Source: Podaxis mareebaensis (Eukaryota > Basidiomycota > Agaricomycetes > Agaricales > Agaricaceae). Taken from it: DNA of 43,121 bases. Made by a program: the position numbers and the translations under genes. The stretch lies in contig JAEUWP010000150.1 in NCBI GenBank assembly GCA_018524725.1, forward strand, positions 1 to 43,121, written 5' to 3'. The notes beneath the pieces were generated by a model. That model was not told the origin of the DNA. It saw nothing but the letters and a program-made list of their open reading frames with translations, and made no database searches. Each line of letters begins with the position of its first letter. Position 1 is the stretch's first letter. Of this stretch, positions 1 to 17,150 are shown piece after piece.

Positions 1-7
1 AAAGGCC

Positions 8-53
8 TCTAATTAGAAAGGGTGGACACCCCCGTTCCTCCTTTCTAATTAGA
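8..53. repeat. Perfect 14-bp inverted repeat (hairpin)
   Basis: Positions 8-21 (TCTAATTAGAAAGG) are the exact reverse complement of 40-53, with an 18-nt loop. Each arm contains the palindrome TCTAATTAGA. It lies just downstream of the possible minus-strand stop codon at 55-57, so it could be a 3'-end hairpin or the end of a small element. No element body is visible because the window starts here. Confidence 0.6.
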
Positions 54-54
54 A

Positions 55-327
55 CGTTATCTTGGCAGGGATAGGTGTAGAAATCACGTTCACCATATCA
101 GTAATACCTGAAAGGATATATGTTAGTGTAATCCGTCAGACCCTGGATGAGGTCACTTACGAGCATCTTGAGGCCAAGTCCATCGTTGGGATAATGAACA
201 TAGTAGAAGTATGTCTGCGTATATCAGCATCAGACGACGTTCAAACTCTCGACGCGAGCTTAGTACATGCCTGTAGTGTCGTAAGTCCATATAAGCTTCA
301 TTGCATTGCGCATCAGTACCCCGTCTA
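55..327 (-). CDS. Possible 3' end of an unrecognised gene
   Basis: On the minus strand a well-formed intron lies at 108-160 (53 bp: donor GTAAGT, branch-like CTAAC, acceptor TTTCAG). Joining its flanks gives one open frame of about 70 codons from 327 down to a TAA at 55-57, ending with residues PIPAKITF. A TTAG that could serve as an acceptor lies just beyond 327, so this may be the last two exons of a longer gene. I recognise no domain. The overlapping plus-strand frame at 62-328 has no such splice support and is probably its shadow. An upstream minus-strand frame near 440-475 contains ITIDDTYG, a phrase I associate with agaricomycete hypothetical secreted or membrane proteins, but I could not connect it. 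Confidence 0.3.
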
Positions 328-2186
328 ATTCACAACTACTTTGTTCCTACATCGCTGTGACTATAGCCCCGATGTAACCCGCTCCTAAACACAAGTCAAT
401 GGTCTGAACTTTGGAGTCCTGATAAGATTACCGACCATAGGTATCATCGATAGTAATCCGATGAGGCGTCGCATCCATTTCTCTGGTACTCAGGGAACGA
501 AAATAACTGGGACAAGTTGGGGAGAGAGATGATCGAGGGGTGGGACAAGTTGCCAGATGCTTCGCTCCCCACGAGGTTAATAACCAACTCCACCAGAGTT
601 GTTCCCAGACAATCTCAGAGGTGACTGATGGACTGTTGGTAGGGACCCGAAGGAAGAAAGCAGAGTAACGCACAAGACAGGGGTCACATTTGACGTGGAC
701 GGTATAGGCACCCACGAATTGGGCCGAGATCTACTTGGACCTCCGATTGCTGATTTCTCCAGGGACAGCGTGGATAAAATGCACCAGGGTCTACGGAGAA
801 TCCCCCGAAGTGTCACTTGAAACCTCTCCAGGTAGCTTCTGCGGATCAACCCCTTGCTGGCCAGTGATAGTGCACGAGTTCCGGAAGCTCATGGTGCTGA
901 TGATCGTCCAAGATATCTATATAACCCTTACTTTGCTAACTGCAAGGAAGTTTACTTCTACTGCCCATCATCGTGGAAATTTCTTCAGAATGGGCCAGGG
1001 ACCTGAGACTTGCGCCGAGAAGCGAGTGAAAACCCTCCACATGGTCAAGGATACAAATGAACGCACGGTAATTCGTCCATCATTCAATATTCAATAGTCA
1101 AATGATGATAGAGTTTCTGTAACGCCCAACGATGCTGTGGTTTCAGGGGCTCATTTTGATTCATGCGAGTGCAGACTGGTTTTGCTGGCAGGAGACCTAC
1201 TAAGCCATCAGAGAACACAGTTTCATGACATTTCCACATGAATTTTGGGGCTTCTTTGACAAATCATTCATGTCGCGTATTCCCTGCATAAATGATCATC
1301 TTAAATAGAAGAGCGGACGGATCGTGAGCGGGACTGAAGTAGTCACAGGGTTGGCATCGTGGGGAGCCGAAGCACTAAACTGGACTAAACTGGATTGATC
1401 TCGCCACTCCTGACATCAGTTGATCGGCTTTCGGCCTTAGAGGCCTAAACGTTAAACGAGGCAAGGAACAGGCCTCGAACCTTTCATGTAACCTGTGAAT
1501 CTAGATCTCTCTTGGGCTTGCTCCCCTGCATACTCTATTAGGCGTGCGTGGTCTTTAAGTGCTGATGCAGCCTGTATGCTATTGCTGGTGTAGTATCTAG
1601 CCATCCGACGAAAACCGTCCCTGCGCTGACACTAGGACTCTTGAATAGAATTCAAAGAGGGTGGCTGAAAGACCCGGCACCAAACTCAAGCCTCTCATGG
1701 TTCACCGTCCCGATTAGTCTTCCAGTTTATGAAAGCTGTTAGTAGACCCGGACATTCAATATTCAATATTTAATGATTCGTTCCGCGTCGAGTCTATGAC
1801 TAGGAAAGAGCACGATCAGCATGAATAAGAAAAAGATTACTTTCACAAGGTCGAGCCCCTGGCTCGAGACTGATGAGGACCGATGCCTTTTTCGTTACAA
1901 AAACGATGTGTGAAGCTCCGAAGAGGGGAGTGGGTACAAGAGTTTTTTTCAGTGGTGGCCCTATCACTAAAGGATCCGCGGCCGCACCTCTACGAGCACA
2001 GAGCCCCAAAAAGCTGGGTAACAATCACATCATATCACATCGAGGAAAATGAACGGATTTAAGAGATCCTTATTCTCCACAAAAGCACAGAACGTATGTA
2101 CAAAGCAAGATGCGTCACAGTACTTCTGCGCGTTAAGTTGCTTGAGCTTACATGTTTGATGATAGCATAAATAAACAATGTTGCGC
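328..2186. other. No confident gene
   Basis: Only short unsupported frames are present on both strands. A TATATA-like motif sits near 916-924 on the minus strand ahead of an ATG at about 889-891, but the frame closes after some 33 codons unless spliced. Two small landmarks are listed separately: a 16-bp direct repeat and an adjacent BamHI/SacII/NotI site cluster. The 3' UTR of the AA9 locus should lie at the right edge. Confidence 0.5.
1081..1768. repeat. 16-bp direct repeat bracketing 656 bp
   Basis: CATTCAATATTCAATA occurs at 1081-1096 and again at 1753-1768. The copies are exact and AT-rich. They could be a target-site duplication around an inserted 656-bp segment, but I see no terminal repeats or poly(A) inside the copies, so chance similarity in AT-rich DNA remains possible. 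Confidence 0.3.
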
Positions 2187-3301
2187 TTAATTTCCACCAG
2201 TCCAAACAGCAGGGCCGGGAATAGGATAGGCCTGAAATCAGATAAAGTTTTAAGTTGGCTGAATATGAGAGGGTCAGAAGTCGCACTCACGCCAGTGTCT
2301 GTAGTACGGTTTTAGAAAATTAGCCTATTCCGGTCACCAGTAAAATCATGGGGTCTGACTCACTTTGATAAGCGTCCCAGACAATTCCTGGGGTGCTAGC
2401 AGTATAGGCACCAGGGAAAGAGACGAAGGAAGTGGGCAAAGCAGTGCCAGAGCCTGTCACCTCAATTTGGATGCAGCTAGGATAAACCTGAGCACCAGGG
2501 TAGGTATATGCTGTGCGTTTGGATTTAGCATCGTCAGTGAGCTCGTGTTTCGAGAGATTTTATACGTACCAGCATGTAGAGCAATGCTAGAGAGTCATGT
2601 AAGCAGCCGAGTTGGATCGGTGAACGGGAAAAGCTCACATCTCATGGCGAATCAAGTATTGGCCTGGCTTCAAGCTCTTGGGTACGGTGAAAGTGTAGAT
2701 GCCGTTGTTGGCGGAGAGAATGTCAGTTGCGGCCCATTTGCCGCTGGAATCCTTGCCCATTTCATGATCTTTGAACCAAACAGCACTAAGAGATACGATA
2801 GAGTAACAGTCAGGTACACAAAGCAGACGGAGGGCATGTGGTTAGAACGTACGAAGCACCAGGGTTTCATGCAGTAATGTCAGAGGGGGCACGAGCCATG
2901 TAGGTGACCATGGGTCCCATGTGGGTGTCGGGCCAAGTTGTCCAGTTCAATGCGATTTGGGAACCAGCCGCGACTGTGGCGAAAATGGGAGCGGGGCAGA
3001 GCCGGGCGCACCACCCTCAGTGTAACCATTGCACTGAACGCTTGAGTGCAAGTCAGTGGAAGTCTTTTCAGTGACTTTAGAGATGACGTACTCGATCAAG
3101 GAGAGATCGGTAACCGGACCGTTTCCAGGGATCTTGCGGACGATCCTTTCAGGAGGGGGATTGTAATAAGGGTCCGAGTAGGGCAAATAGCCAGTGTATG
3201 TCTTTCCTGCATTTTTAATTTCCTGGACGTATCCATGCGTTGACCGAAGCTGCAGTCGAAAGGAAAGAGACAACTGCGAGTACAAGCTTAGAGGTGAACA
3301 T
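2187..3301 (-). pseudogene. AA9 lytic polysaccharide monooxygenase, disrupted
   Basis: AA9 (formerly GH61) enzymes are secreted copper enzymes that cleave cellulose oxidatively. The start at 3301 gives a signal peptide MFTSKLVLAVVSFLSTAASV. The mature protein should begin with the copper-binding His of HGYVQEI. Further marks are QCNGYTEGG, the second copper His in DTHMGPM, and the axial Tyr in VYPSC. The end is PGPAVWTGGN then TAA at 2187-2189. Introns fit at 3041-3091 and 2786-2852, plus shorter ones further down and an apparent 8-nt exon at 2291-2298. The length fits a single-domain AA9 without CBM1. Three lesions are visible: a frameshift at about 3236-3242, exactly at the signal peptide/His1 junction; a second at about 2992-2998; and an in-frame TGA at 2867-2869. 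Splice sites remain good, so either the gene died recently or the assembly carries errors. Confidence 0.85.
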
Positions 3302-4895
3302 ATCGATGCGAAGTGGACTTCCGAGGAACAAACTGTGCGGTCCATTAACTTTTGTACCTTCCTTGGTGCAAAAGCACGGAAAAATACTGGTTACGCGAAC
3401 GAGTGAGCATTCCGGAACCGGGCAGCTGGGGCTAAAAACGTATCACGTACGCACGTGCAAGTGGATTCCTTTCACACCGTGTGAAAGAGAAATTCACGTA
3501 GAACAACAAGCTCAGACGAGTCGCTGGAATGGCGCTAATGGGTGACTTGTTGTATCAGGATGCTCCATCGCATCTCGGTCAACGTTGCCGATGCCTTGGG
3601 CCTCGATTTACGGTCGGTGACCAGAGGATTCAGCACCGATTTGTTGCACAGCAGGAGGGCAGGAGCCGAGCCGAGAGTAGGTGAATGAGCCTGGTTAACG
3701 GAATGACGAATCGTGTGCTGACGATAGAAGTAAGTGCCGTGGGGTACAGAAATCTCGGAAAATCATTGGAAGGTGTGGTTGCCAACCCAGCTGTCAACTC
3801 GTTACAGTAGCCAACGCCTAGAAAATTCTTGAGTGATTCTTGATGGACACGTTGCAGGTACATAGTGCTACGTAGTGCCGCACGGTCCGCCACCCCGTCA
3901 ACTGACGATATGATTCCCAAGCCTGAAGGCTCGCCGGGTCTGATAAACCGGATAACGGAGTTTTGTTTGGGAATCCTCGTAGAAGCCAATGACTGAGTGT
4001 TGGGAGGTGTTGGGCTCAGCGGACAATGCGCAAAGAGTTTACGGATCCGACACAGGGCCTTCTTTCGCTACGCATGGAGGGGAGCAGGATGTCGAACTAG
4101 GCACACAAGGTCAATTTCCAAGCGGTTAATGCTACTTTTGCTGATTATAGTTAGAGATCAGCGGACTTGCAGTGGGGACAGGTCGCAAGGAAGGATACAA
4201 CGGCTAACGGGATGGGCCCTTTTCTTTTCGTTAGCCAGCTAGCGGCCACCATAGCAGTAGCCAGCAAGCGGTACCGTAGCTTGAGGGCACGCTTGAGTGC
4301 AAACCAACTTCGGCCAAACCGCCCAAGGAGGTGAATTCCTGATTATGGACGGATGAGATGGGGCAGAATAGGTAAACAGGCTACGGAGTGTTGAATATAC
4401 TGCTGTTGACAATAAAGATGCTGTTATGTTGGCAATAGCCAACCAGGCGAACAGTGGTGCTTAATTGTGGTTTCTATTCCATGAAGTAGCGTGGAGCTGA
4501 CATTCCTAAAATGAACGCTCAACCCACCGTGTTGGTCGATCACGTGCTATTACGTTCTACTTAGCTCGTTCTATTCTTATGTAATGTTGTGAGGTCATCG
4601 TTCATTAATGTCCATTCCTTTCCAGCTTCCGGATTGACTGTCTTAACGTGCTTCTCAATAGGTGGTAACCGAGCGGTGCCGGTGGTGGACTTGCCGCTTA
4701 CTGGCTACTTATGTGAACGACACTCTGTTCGGTTCACTCTCCACGAGGAACGTTTACTTTATAGCCACGGGTGAACCGATATTGTAAACCCCTCCAACGT
4801 CAAAAGTCCTGCTAGTGCTAGTGTGTCTTGTACTAATTCCGCCGCGTTTCCGAGTCTTGGTTTGCATACTAACTGAGACATTTCTCTAGTTCGCA
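3302..4895. other. Divergent intergenic region
   Basis: About 1.6 kb separates the minus-strand AA9 locus from the plus-strand hydrolase-like gene, so it should hold both promoters. Short frames on both strands show no recognisable domain and no convincing splice pattern. Apart from the palindromes near 3451-3487 I see nothing specific. Confidence 0.5.
3469..3487. promoter_or_regulatory. Palindrome upstream of the AA9 gene
   Basis: CTTTCACAC-C-GTGTGAAAG is a perfect 9-bp inverted repeat with a 1-bp spacer, about 170 bp upstream of the AA9 start. A second palindrome, GCACGTGC (E-box type), lies at 3451-3458. Such dyads suit dimeric transcription factors. The binding protein is unknown and the regulatory role is inferred from position only. 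Confidence 0.35.
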
Positions 4896-6162
4896 ATGCT
4901 ACTCTCTCACTTGTTGGGCTTCTTGTTAACCTATTTATTTTCCAAACCGGATCTATCCAAACAGACACCCAGTGAAGCCTGTTTTAGATCCGCCCGTTCA
5001 CTTGGGAGCCTCATACAATGCCTCGAGACATTTACGGTCCCCGAAAACTACTACGATCAGTTTTCTTATCTCGACGCGCAACCAACGGAGCCCCAACGCG
5101 AGGGTTGGTTTGCGGCCGTGGCCACCCTCCTATCCACCCACAACAATTGCAGTTCAGCAATTGTTCCATCCAGTCTCCATAACATATACGATGCCGCACC
5201 ATTTACGGACATTGGTGGACAATCCTTCTGTGTCCTATACGAACGGACTGTTTCCCCTTGCAACAGCCGTTATGAGAAGGGATGGGGATTCATGGTCGTC
5301 CCTTCCTCACGGGATGGGGTATCCCGGTCACTCCATCTCTCGGCACCCCATCCTTTTTATGACATTGGAACTCCTACTCAAGCCACTCACCTTTTCAAAG
5401 AGATAGGCGCGAAAAGTCTCCTCATACCCGGTAGAATGCGGCCTGCTTATAATGTCCCATCCACATGTGTCCTATCTCGTTCGAGCAAGTCTATGTACTA
5501 CATGACTGATCCAGCACATAATGATGTATGTAATGATGTGTTATCTCTGTCTCGCACACTTTCTGATGCTAACTGTGGCCATTACTTCTCTTAGCTCGAA
5601 CCTTTCTTCGACGCGAACCGGGCTATCTGGGAATGGCAAACGCGACACGGCGGTTGTCCATCATCGTCATGTGCGTTCATCCAGTTCCATGGGAAAGCGA
5701 GGACCACGTGTCTGAAGGATGATATCTTCCTCTCAGCAGGCCTTGGTAATTACCACATATCTTACCTGCAAAGAAACCGTACTAACCTCCGGGCTCGCAG
5801 CTAACGATTCCTGGTATACGGATGACATCGACCGCCCAATCAAACGTCTCAAGACTCAACTCCACCTTGCGTTCAATTCCGAGTCGAGCACAACAACGCC
5901 CGTTACCATCTCCCTTCCCTCCGACAGCAGGTGTCCGCTTACCGCAACAAAGAATGTCGTTGGGAGATATCTGAATAACCGTCCCTTTTCTTCATCTCAT
6001 GATGTGTGCACACAATATTCGGACCCGGACTCGACTCAGGGCGTGTTTGTGCATATCGAGCAAGCGGCAGCAGCAAGAAACAAGACTGCACGCGATGCTT
6101 GGGTACAAGCATTCAAGAATACCTTCGCTGAAGTGAATAGCAAGGTACGGCCAAGATGGTAG
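4896..6162 (+). CDS. Predicted secreted or membrane-anchored metal-hydrolase-like protein
   Basis: Exons 4896-5525, 5595-5745 and 5801-6162 join to a 380-residue protein ending in TAG at 6160-6162. Both introns are canonical (GTATGT...CTCTTAG; GTAATT, branch TACTAAC, GCAG). The N-terminus is hydrophobic (MLLSHLLGFLLTYLF), which suggests a signal peptide or anchor. Histidine-bearing motifs recur in order: SAPHPFYD, then DPAHND across intron 1, then FIQFHGK. This spacing and chemistry resemble metal-dependent amidohydrolases such as the N-formylglutamate amidohydrolase group, but the match is by eye and the substrate is unknown. Many Cys residues suggest disulfides and extracellular location. 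No lesion is visible and CpG content is normal. The stop converges on the ABC transporter 310 bp away. Confidence 0.8.
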
Positions 6163-6472
6163 AGAGGCCAGCTCAAACAATGGGTTCTTCCGTAGAGCTT
6201 CCAGAAAACTCAGGCTGCGAAAGTGTCGAAGTTGCGGAGAACGTGTTGAGGATCTTTTTGGTTCATGACATATATAACGGTTCATTTTTTCGTTGTTTGG
6301 ATTTCTTATATCATGTTGTCCTGCGACTATCGTTCCAGTCCGAGCACATTTTACCAATATGTGGATTGTTCTCATGGAATAAGTGTCACAGTGAATAGTC
6401 CTTGTATTAATAGCAAAGGTAGAGAGATGTATATAACATGCCAGACATTCAGTGACCGAAATGAGAATGTGA
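6163..6472. other. Convergent 3' intergenic region
   Basis: This is 310 bp between two converging genes. It is T-rich and presumably holds both 3' UTRs. I see no gene in it. Confidence 0.6.
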
Positions 6473-13561
<7,089 letters not shown>

Positions 13562-13985
13562 TCTGTGTGAGACCGTATCTCATCCGCACCTGACCGCTCT
13601 CCGAGATAACATATGGACAACATTATGCGGACCACATGTACGTGCCCGGCAGTGGGCTGCAGTGGGAGACCCGCGGCAGGACCCCTGAATATTCCCTCAG
13701 AGGTATGTTCCGAAATCCCGGGGGGTCCGATAGGCGGATGAAATCTGGAATGTTGCCAGATTTTAGGCGGATACGTGCCGTACCTGGCGAGGAATGAGCC
13801 AGGTGCAATTTCTCGCGCCTAACGTGACTGTCATAGGCATTAGACTTAGTAGAGTAACCGTATACTCCCTTTTTCTTCGCCTACCTGTCTTGTTAGACTC
13901 TGAGCTACGTCGTCGACTCCTCGCTCCTTTTCTTTTAAAGAAACCTAAACCACTCTTTCCTATTACCTTACCATACCGAGGCAAG
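13562..13985. other. Upstream region of the ABC transporter
   Basis: About 420 bp between the transporter start and a plus-strand SAP-like frame. It contains GC-rich and then T-rich stretches, consistent with a promoter. No gene is supported. Confidence 0.45.
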
Positions 13986-14752
13986 CTCAAGATAATCAGC
14001 GTCCTCCAAACATACCAGCCTCACAATTGCGCAAACACCAACTCGAGTTCATTGCAACAGAACTCACTATCCCATGAGAGGCCCTCGGCCAAGGGATGGT
14101 TTCGGAACTCAGGCGGGAAATCATGAAGCATTTCGAAGCTCACCCCGAGCTACGAAATCATCCCCGCTACAGCAGACTATTCCCAAAACAGAGGGGACGA
14201 GCTGCCGGACAGGTTCAAGACAGATGGCCCCAACGTCAACCTTCACCAGCTCACTCGAGACACACTCCGGCAGGTTTACCACGTCCTTCTCCATTCTTGG
14301 AGAACCGTCAAATTCAGAGACCACTGTCCCCACCAATTGTGATGGACAACCTGGATGACGAACATAGGGAAGAACCTCTGGCAGAAGACCAACATCTTCT
14401 GTCGCCAGCTTCGATACTCAGTGAGTACTTCCTAACACCCCCCCTTCTCTCCTTTTTCTCCTTAACCCTTTTGATTTGGTACTCGATTTACCCAATGACC
14501 ATCATTCACCGATATTGGCCACGTCATACCAATAAAAATTTACTATGATCAAACCTATTACACATTATCATCGAACAGCAGCATGGTGTATTTCTTGAAG
14601 TGGAGATGAGACCAAGCCCGGGGAATAGCCTTAAAGTCTGACCGAAACGAGTGCTCGAACACCTACAGTGCAAGGCTTGTAACCTCTGTGATTCGCCCCG
14701 CTTTATCAACACGGCCATGTCGGACATTCTTACCACCCGACTTGGCATAGAT
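13986..14752 (+). pseudogene. SAP-like domain protein, disrupted
   Basis: From about 13986 an open frame runs through QLRKHQLEFIATELTIP, an in-frame TGA at 14075-14077, then MVSELRREIMKHFEAHPEL and NHPRYSRLFPKQRGR. The helix-turn-helix pattern of Leu/Glu-rich helices resembles a SAP or HeH DNA-binding module. A donor-like GTGAGT at 14421 ends this stretch. A second open stretch at about 14582-14752 (MRPSPGNSLKV, then TGA, then a Cys-rich QCKACNLC) may be a later exon, but the splice phase I tried does not fit. Both internal stops are TGA where Arg would fit (CGA to TGA). The function is unknown. The N-terminus was not found. The family may belong to a repeated element. Confidence 0.4.
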
Positions 14753-14795
14753 TGAGAGCACTAGTAGGAGAGATCGAGTTATCAAAAAGAGACTA

Positions 14796-15137
14796 CTAGC
14801 CTACGAAGCCAGTCTCACCATTGACGAGTATGATTTGTCCATCGACGAGCACAAACCGCCATGAGGATCCAGCCACGATCTGAGAGGTTGCTGAGTGTAA
14901 TGGGTACAGAGCTGATACACGAGCCGTCGCGTAGTCTCTGGGAAGACTATACTTCATGAATGCCTTCATGCGTTGTTGAAGTGCCTGTACAGAGTAAAAT
15001 GTGAAAACAGAATCTTTCGGTTAATGCCTGAAGCACCTTACCTTTCCAGCGCGAGCAGTTGCTACCTCCTTTGCATTGGCCGAATTTCCCGATAACACTG
15101 GGGTATTCAAGGGGTCGTCAAAAACGCAATTCGGCTA
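14796..15137 (-). CDS. Partial hypothetical protein (3' exons)
   Basis: Two minus-strand exons flank a canonical 57-bp intron at 14985-15041 (GTAAGG...TACAG). The joined frame includes SGNSANAKEVATARAGK, then ALQQRMKAFMKYSLPRDY, and ends with LVNGETGFVG and TAG at 14796-14798. A TAG acceptor-like site precedes the upstream exon near 15137, but no start codon or further exon is evident; an ATG-free stretch and the F-box gene promoter follow. I recognise no domain. The 3' end of the gene may therefore be all that survives. Confidence 0.45.
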
Positions 15138-15313
15138 TTCCACATCACGTGCCAGTACAACACTAGTGGGACGTTTAAATTGCATCTGTCACTGAAACGC
15201 CGATTCAATTTCATGCACCAGAACTGCCCGACAGATTCCCCACGTATAATCCTCCTGCCCTGATCAATTATTGACAACGGTGTCGAGCAGCTTGGTCTCA
15301 AAGCCGCCCTACG

Positions 15314-16288
15314 ATGGAAACGAACCTCGCTAATTCACCCGATTTCGTGCTACATGTATACCGGACGCAGAATATCTGCGACAGCACCTTAGATGATGCG
15401 CAGCTGGAAACACGATGTCCGCTCGACAATGGGCGACACGATTGCACACCCATCTCCACGTGTTTTGCCGCCGGTCAGCTCGACAGGCTTCCCTTAGAAC
15501 TTCTCATCGAGGTCCTGCTGCAGCTAGACATTCCCTCGCTGACTCGCTTCCGCGGCCTCAACCGCCGCACGATGCAGCTTGTCAACTCGGTCCGCCAGTA
15601 CACCGCAATCATCGAGCATTGCCCTAACATCATCCGCGCCATTGTCAGTATCCAGGCAGACGCGTTTGACTGTGGTACACTGTACAGAATGCTTTGTACA
15701 AGCCGATGTTCCACGTGCAATCACTTTGGCGACCATCTCTATCTTATAGACTGTCGCCGCGTCTGCTACTTCTGTTTCACCCGGCGGCTGGAATACTTCC
15801 CCCTCACAAGTTGTGAAGCATCTAGGTTGTTCACCCCCAACACAATGCCACAGAGCAGTACTAAAAGCTCCTGCAAACTTTTAATGTTGGCAAAACTCCC
15901 AAGCATCCTGAGCCTGCCCGGGCGGTACTGTGCTGCTTGGACTACAAGGGGGGGTAATTTGCAGCAGAAGCGACTTCGACTCTATGATCGCCAGGCAGTG
16001 GTCCAGAGTCTGGTGGGCCGTGGTCCTCCACAGCCAGACAAAACCACCAGGGAACCTAAGCGATTCATGGCCATCATCACCACGCCGGTTCTGCTCAATG
16101 CTGGCCAGCAGGTTGACCAGGGATTCTTCTGCCTCGGCTGCAGGGATGAGATGGAGGAGAAAACTAAGCACTTTAGAATCAAATACACAACACAAGGCAT
16201 GTCAGAGCACATTGCAAGCTGTGGACCAGTAATAGAGAGGATCCCTGGCAGGTTTGTGCATGTTGCCAAGGACTGGATTAAGCCATAG
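15314..16288 (+). CDS. F-box protein
   Basis: This is an intact single-exon frame of 324 residues ending in TAG. An F-box (DRLPLELLIEVLLQLDIPSL, residues about 56-75) would recruit Skp1 and place the protein in an SCF ubiquitin ligase as substrate receptor. After it come two Cys pairs, CSTC (about 137-140) and CYFC (about 155-158) around YLIDCRR. Near the C-terminus is another Cys-rich motif, CLGCRDEMEEK. From memory, this architecture is common in Pezizomycotina F-box proteins, and the lack of introns contrasts with the many-exon transporter next door, so transfer or retroposition is possible. The substrate is unknown. It is the last CpG-rich gene before the CpG-poor block. Confidence 0.85.
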   Translation: METNLANSPDFVLHVYRTQNICDSTLDDAQLETRCPLDNGRHDCTPISTCFAAGQLDRLPLELLIEVLLQLDIPSLTRFRGLNRRTMQLVNSVRQYTAIIEHCPNIIRAIVSIQADAFDCGTLYRMLCTSRCSTCNHFGDHLYLIDCRRVCYFCFTRRLEYFPLTSCEASRLFTPNTMPQSSTKSSCKLLMLAKLPSILSLPGRYCAAWTTRGGNLQQKRLRLYDRQAVVQSLVGRGPPQPDKTTREPKRFMAIITTPVLLNAGQQVDQGFFCLGCRDEMEEKTKHFRIKYTTQGMSEHIASCGPVIERIPGRFVHVAKDWIKP

Positions 16289-17150
16289 TCTTCCTGGATG
16301 TACCACTGATGTACCTGTTCCATAAAATCCCAAGTTCCTGTAAATAGGCTCTTCCTAATAAAACTGAAGCTACTGGTTATTCACATTTGAGTTAGAGGGC
16401 TGATCCAACTCTTGGTCGGAGATAGTTTTTGGTGTTCTTTTACCAAAAATGAATTTTTTGCAAGCTTCTGTCAGCTATAGTTCAAAATGCACCATGCAGT
16501 GGCTATGCATGTGTCTGGTATTCACTGTACTTAGGATAGTAGCCAGCACCATCCATATTCATACTTCATACTGACTTAGGGGTGGAGATCTGTGCACAGT
16601 ACCAATTGATCACACAGATGCACTATGCTTTTTAGTCCATTTCTCATATATCACAGCACAGAGTTTGTCAGATCAAGATACTGCAAACACATGTAACTTA
16701 GAATAAAATATAAAATGGAATGTATCCTGACAGTTGTCATAACCAATAACTGTCATTGACCAGGTGATCCTCCATCTCACCTCCCCAACTCCACCCCTGC
16801 CATATCATGCTTGTGCTGGGACTGCACAGAAATGGAGATGTCAGTTTCTATGCTCATTATATGTCATCTCTTGTGACAATGCAAGATGTGGGTGAGAGGA
16901 ACTGGGATACAATAAGTATGTTAGACATTTACCAAAATGTAGGAGTCTGCCAGATGTTGTCCTGTTTGGCCCACCAAGGCTATAAACCCTTGTCTGCAAG
17001 TTGGTTCAGTGCTACTGCAGCATTGTTGAATCATTGGTGGATTCAGCACTCAGCAAAAGCCTCATGGGGCTTACTCATGGACTACATCACATCCCTTCTC
17101 CCACTCCATCCTCAGCTCCCCAGCCCAAAACCCATGTCTTTCTTTTCCCA
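16289..17150. other. CpG-depleted spacer
   Basis: The first stretch of the CpG-poor block. Hardly any CG dinucleotides occur between about 16,330 and 17,500. A plus-strand frame starting at 16807 runs towards the NACHT remnant and may be a decayed upstream part of that gene, but it has no recognised domain. Confidence 0.45.

Noticed and set aside
2010..2030. Recombination-cloning att-like sequence near the NotI site
   Set aside because: Only a few bases match, so it does not support vector contamination.
2365..2877. 170-codon plus-strand frame
   Set aside because: It is the antisense shadow of AA9 exons whose protein is recognisable on the minus strand.
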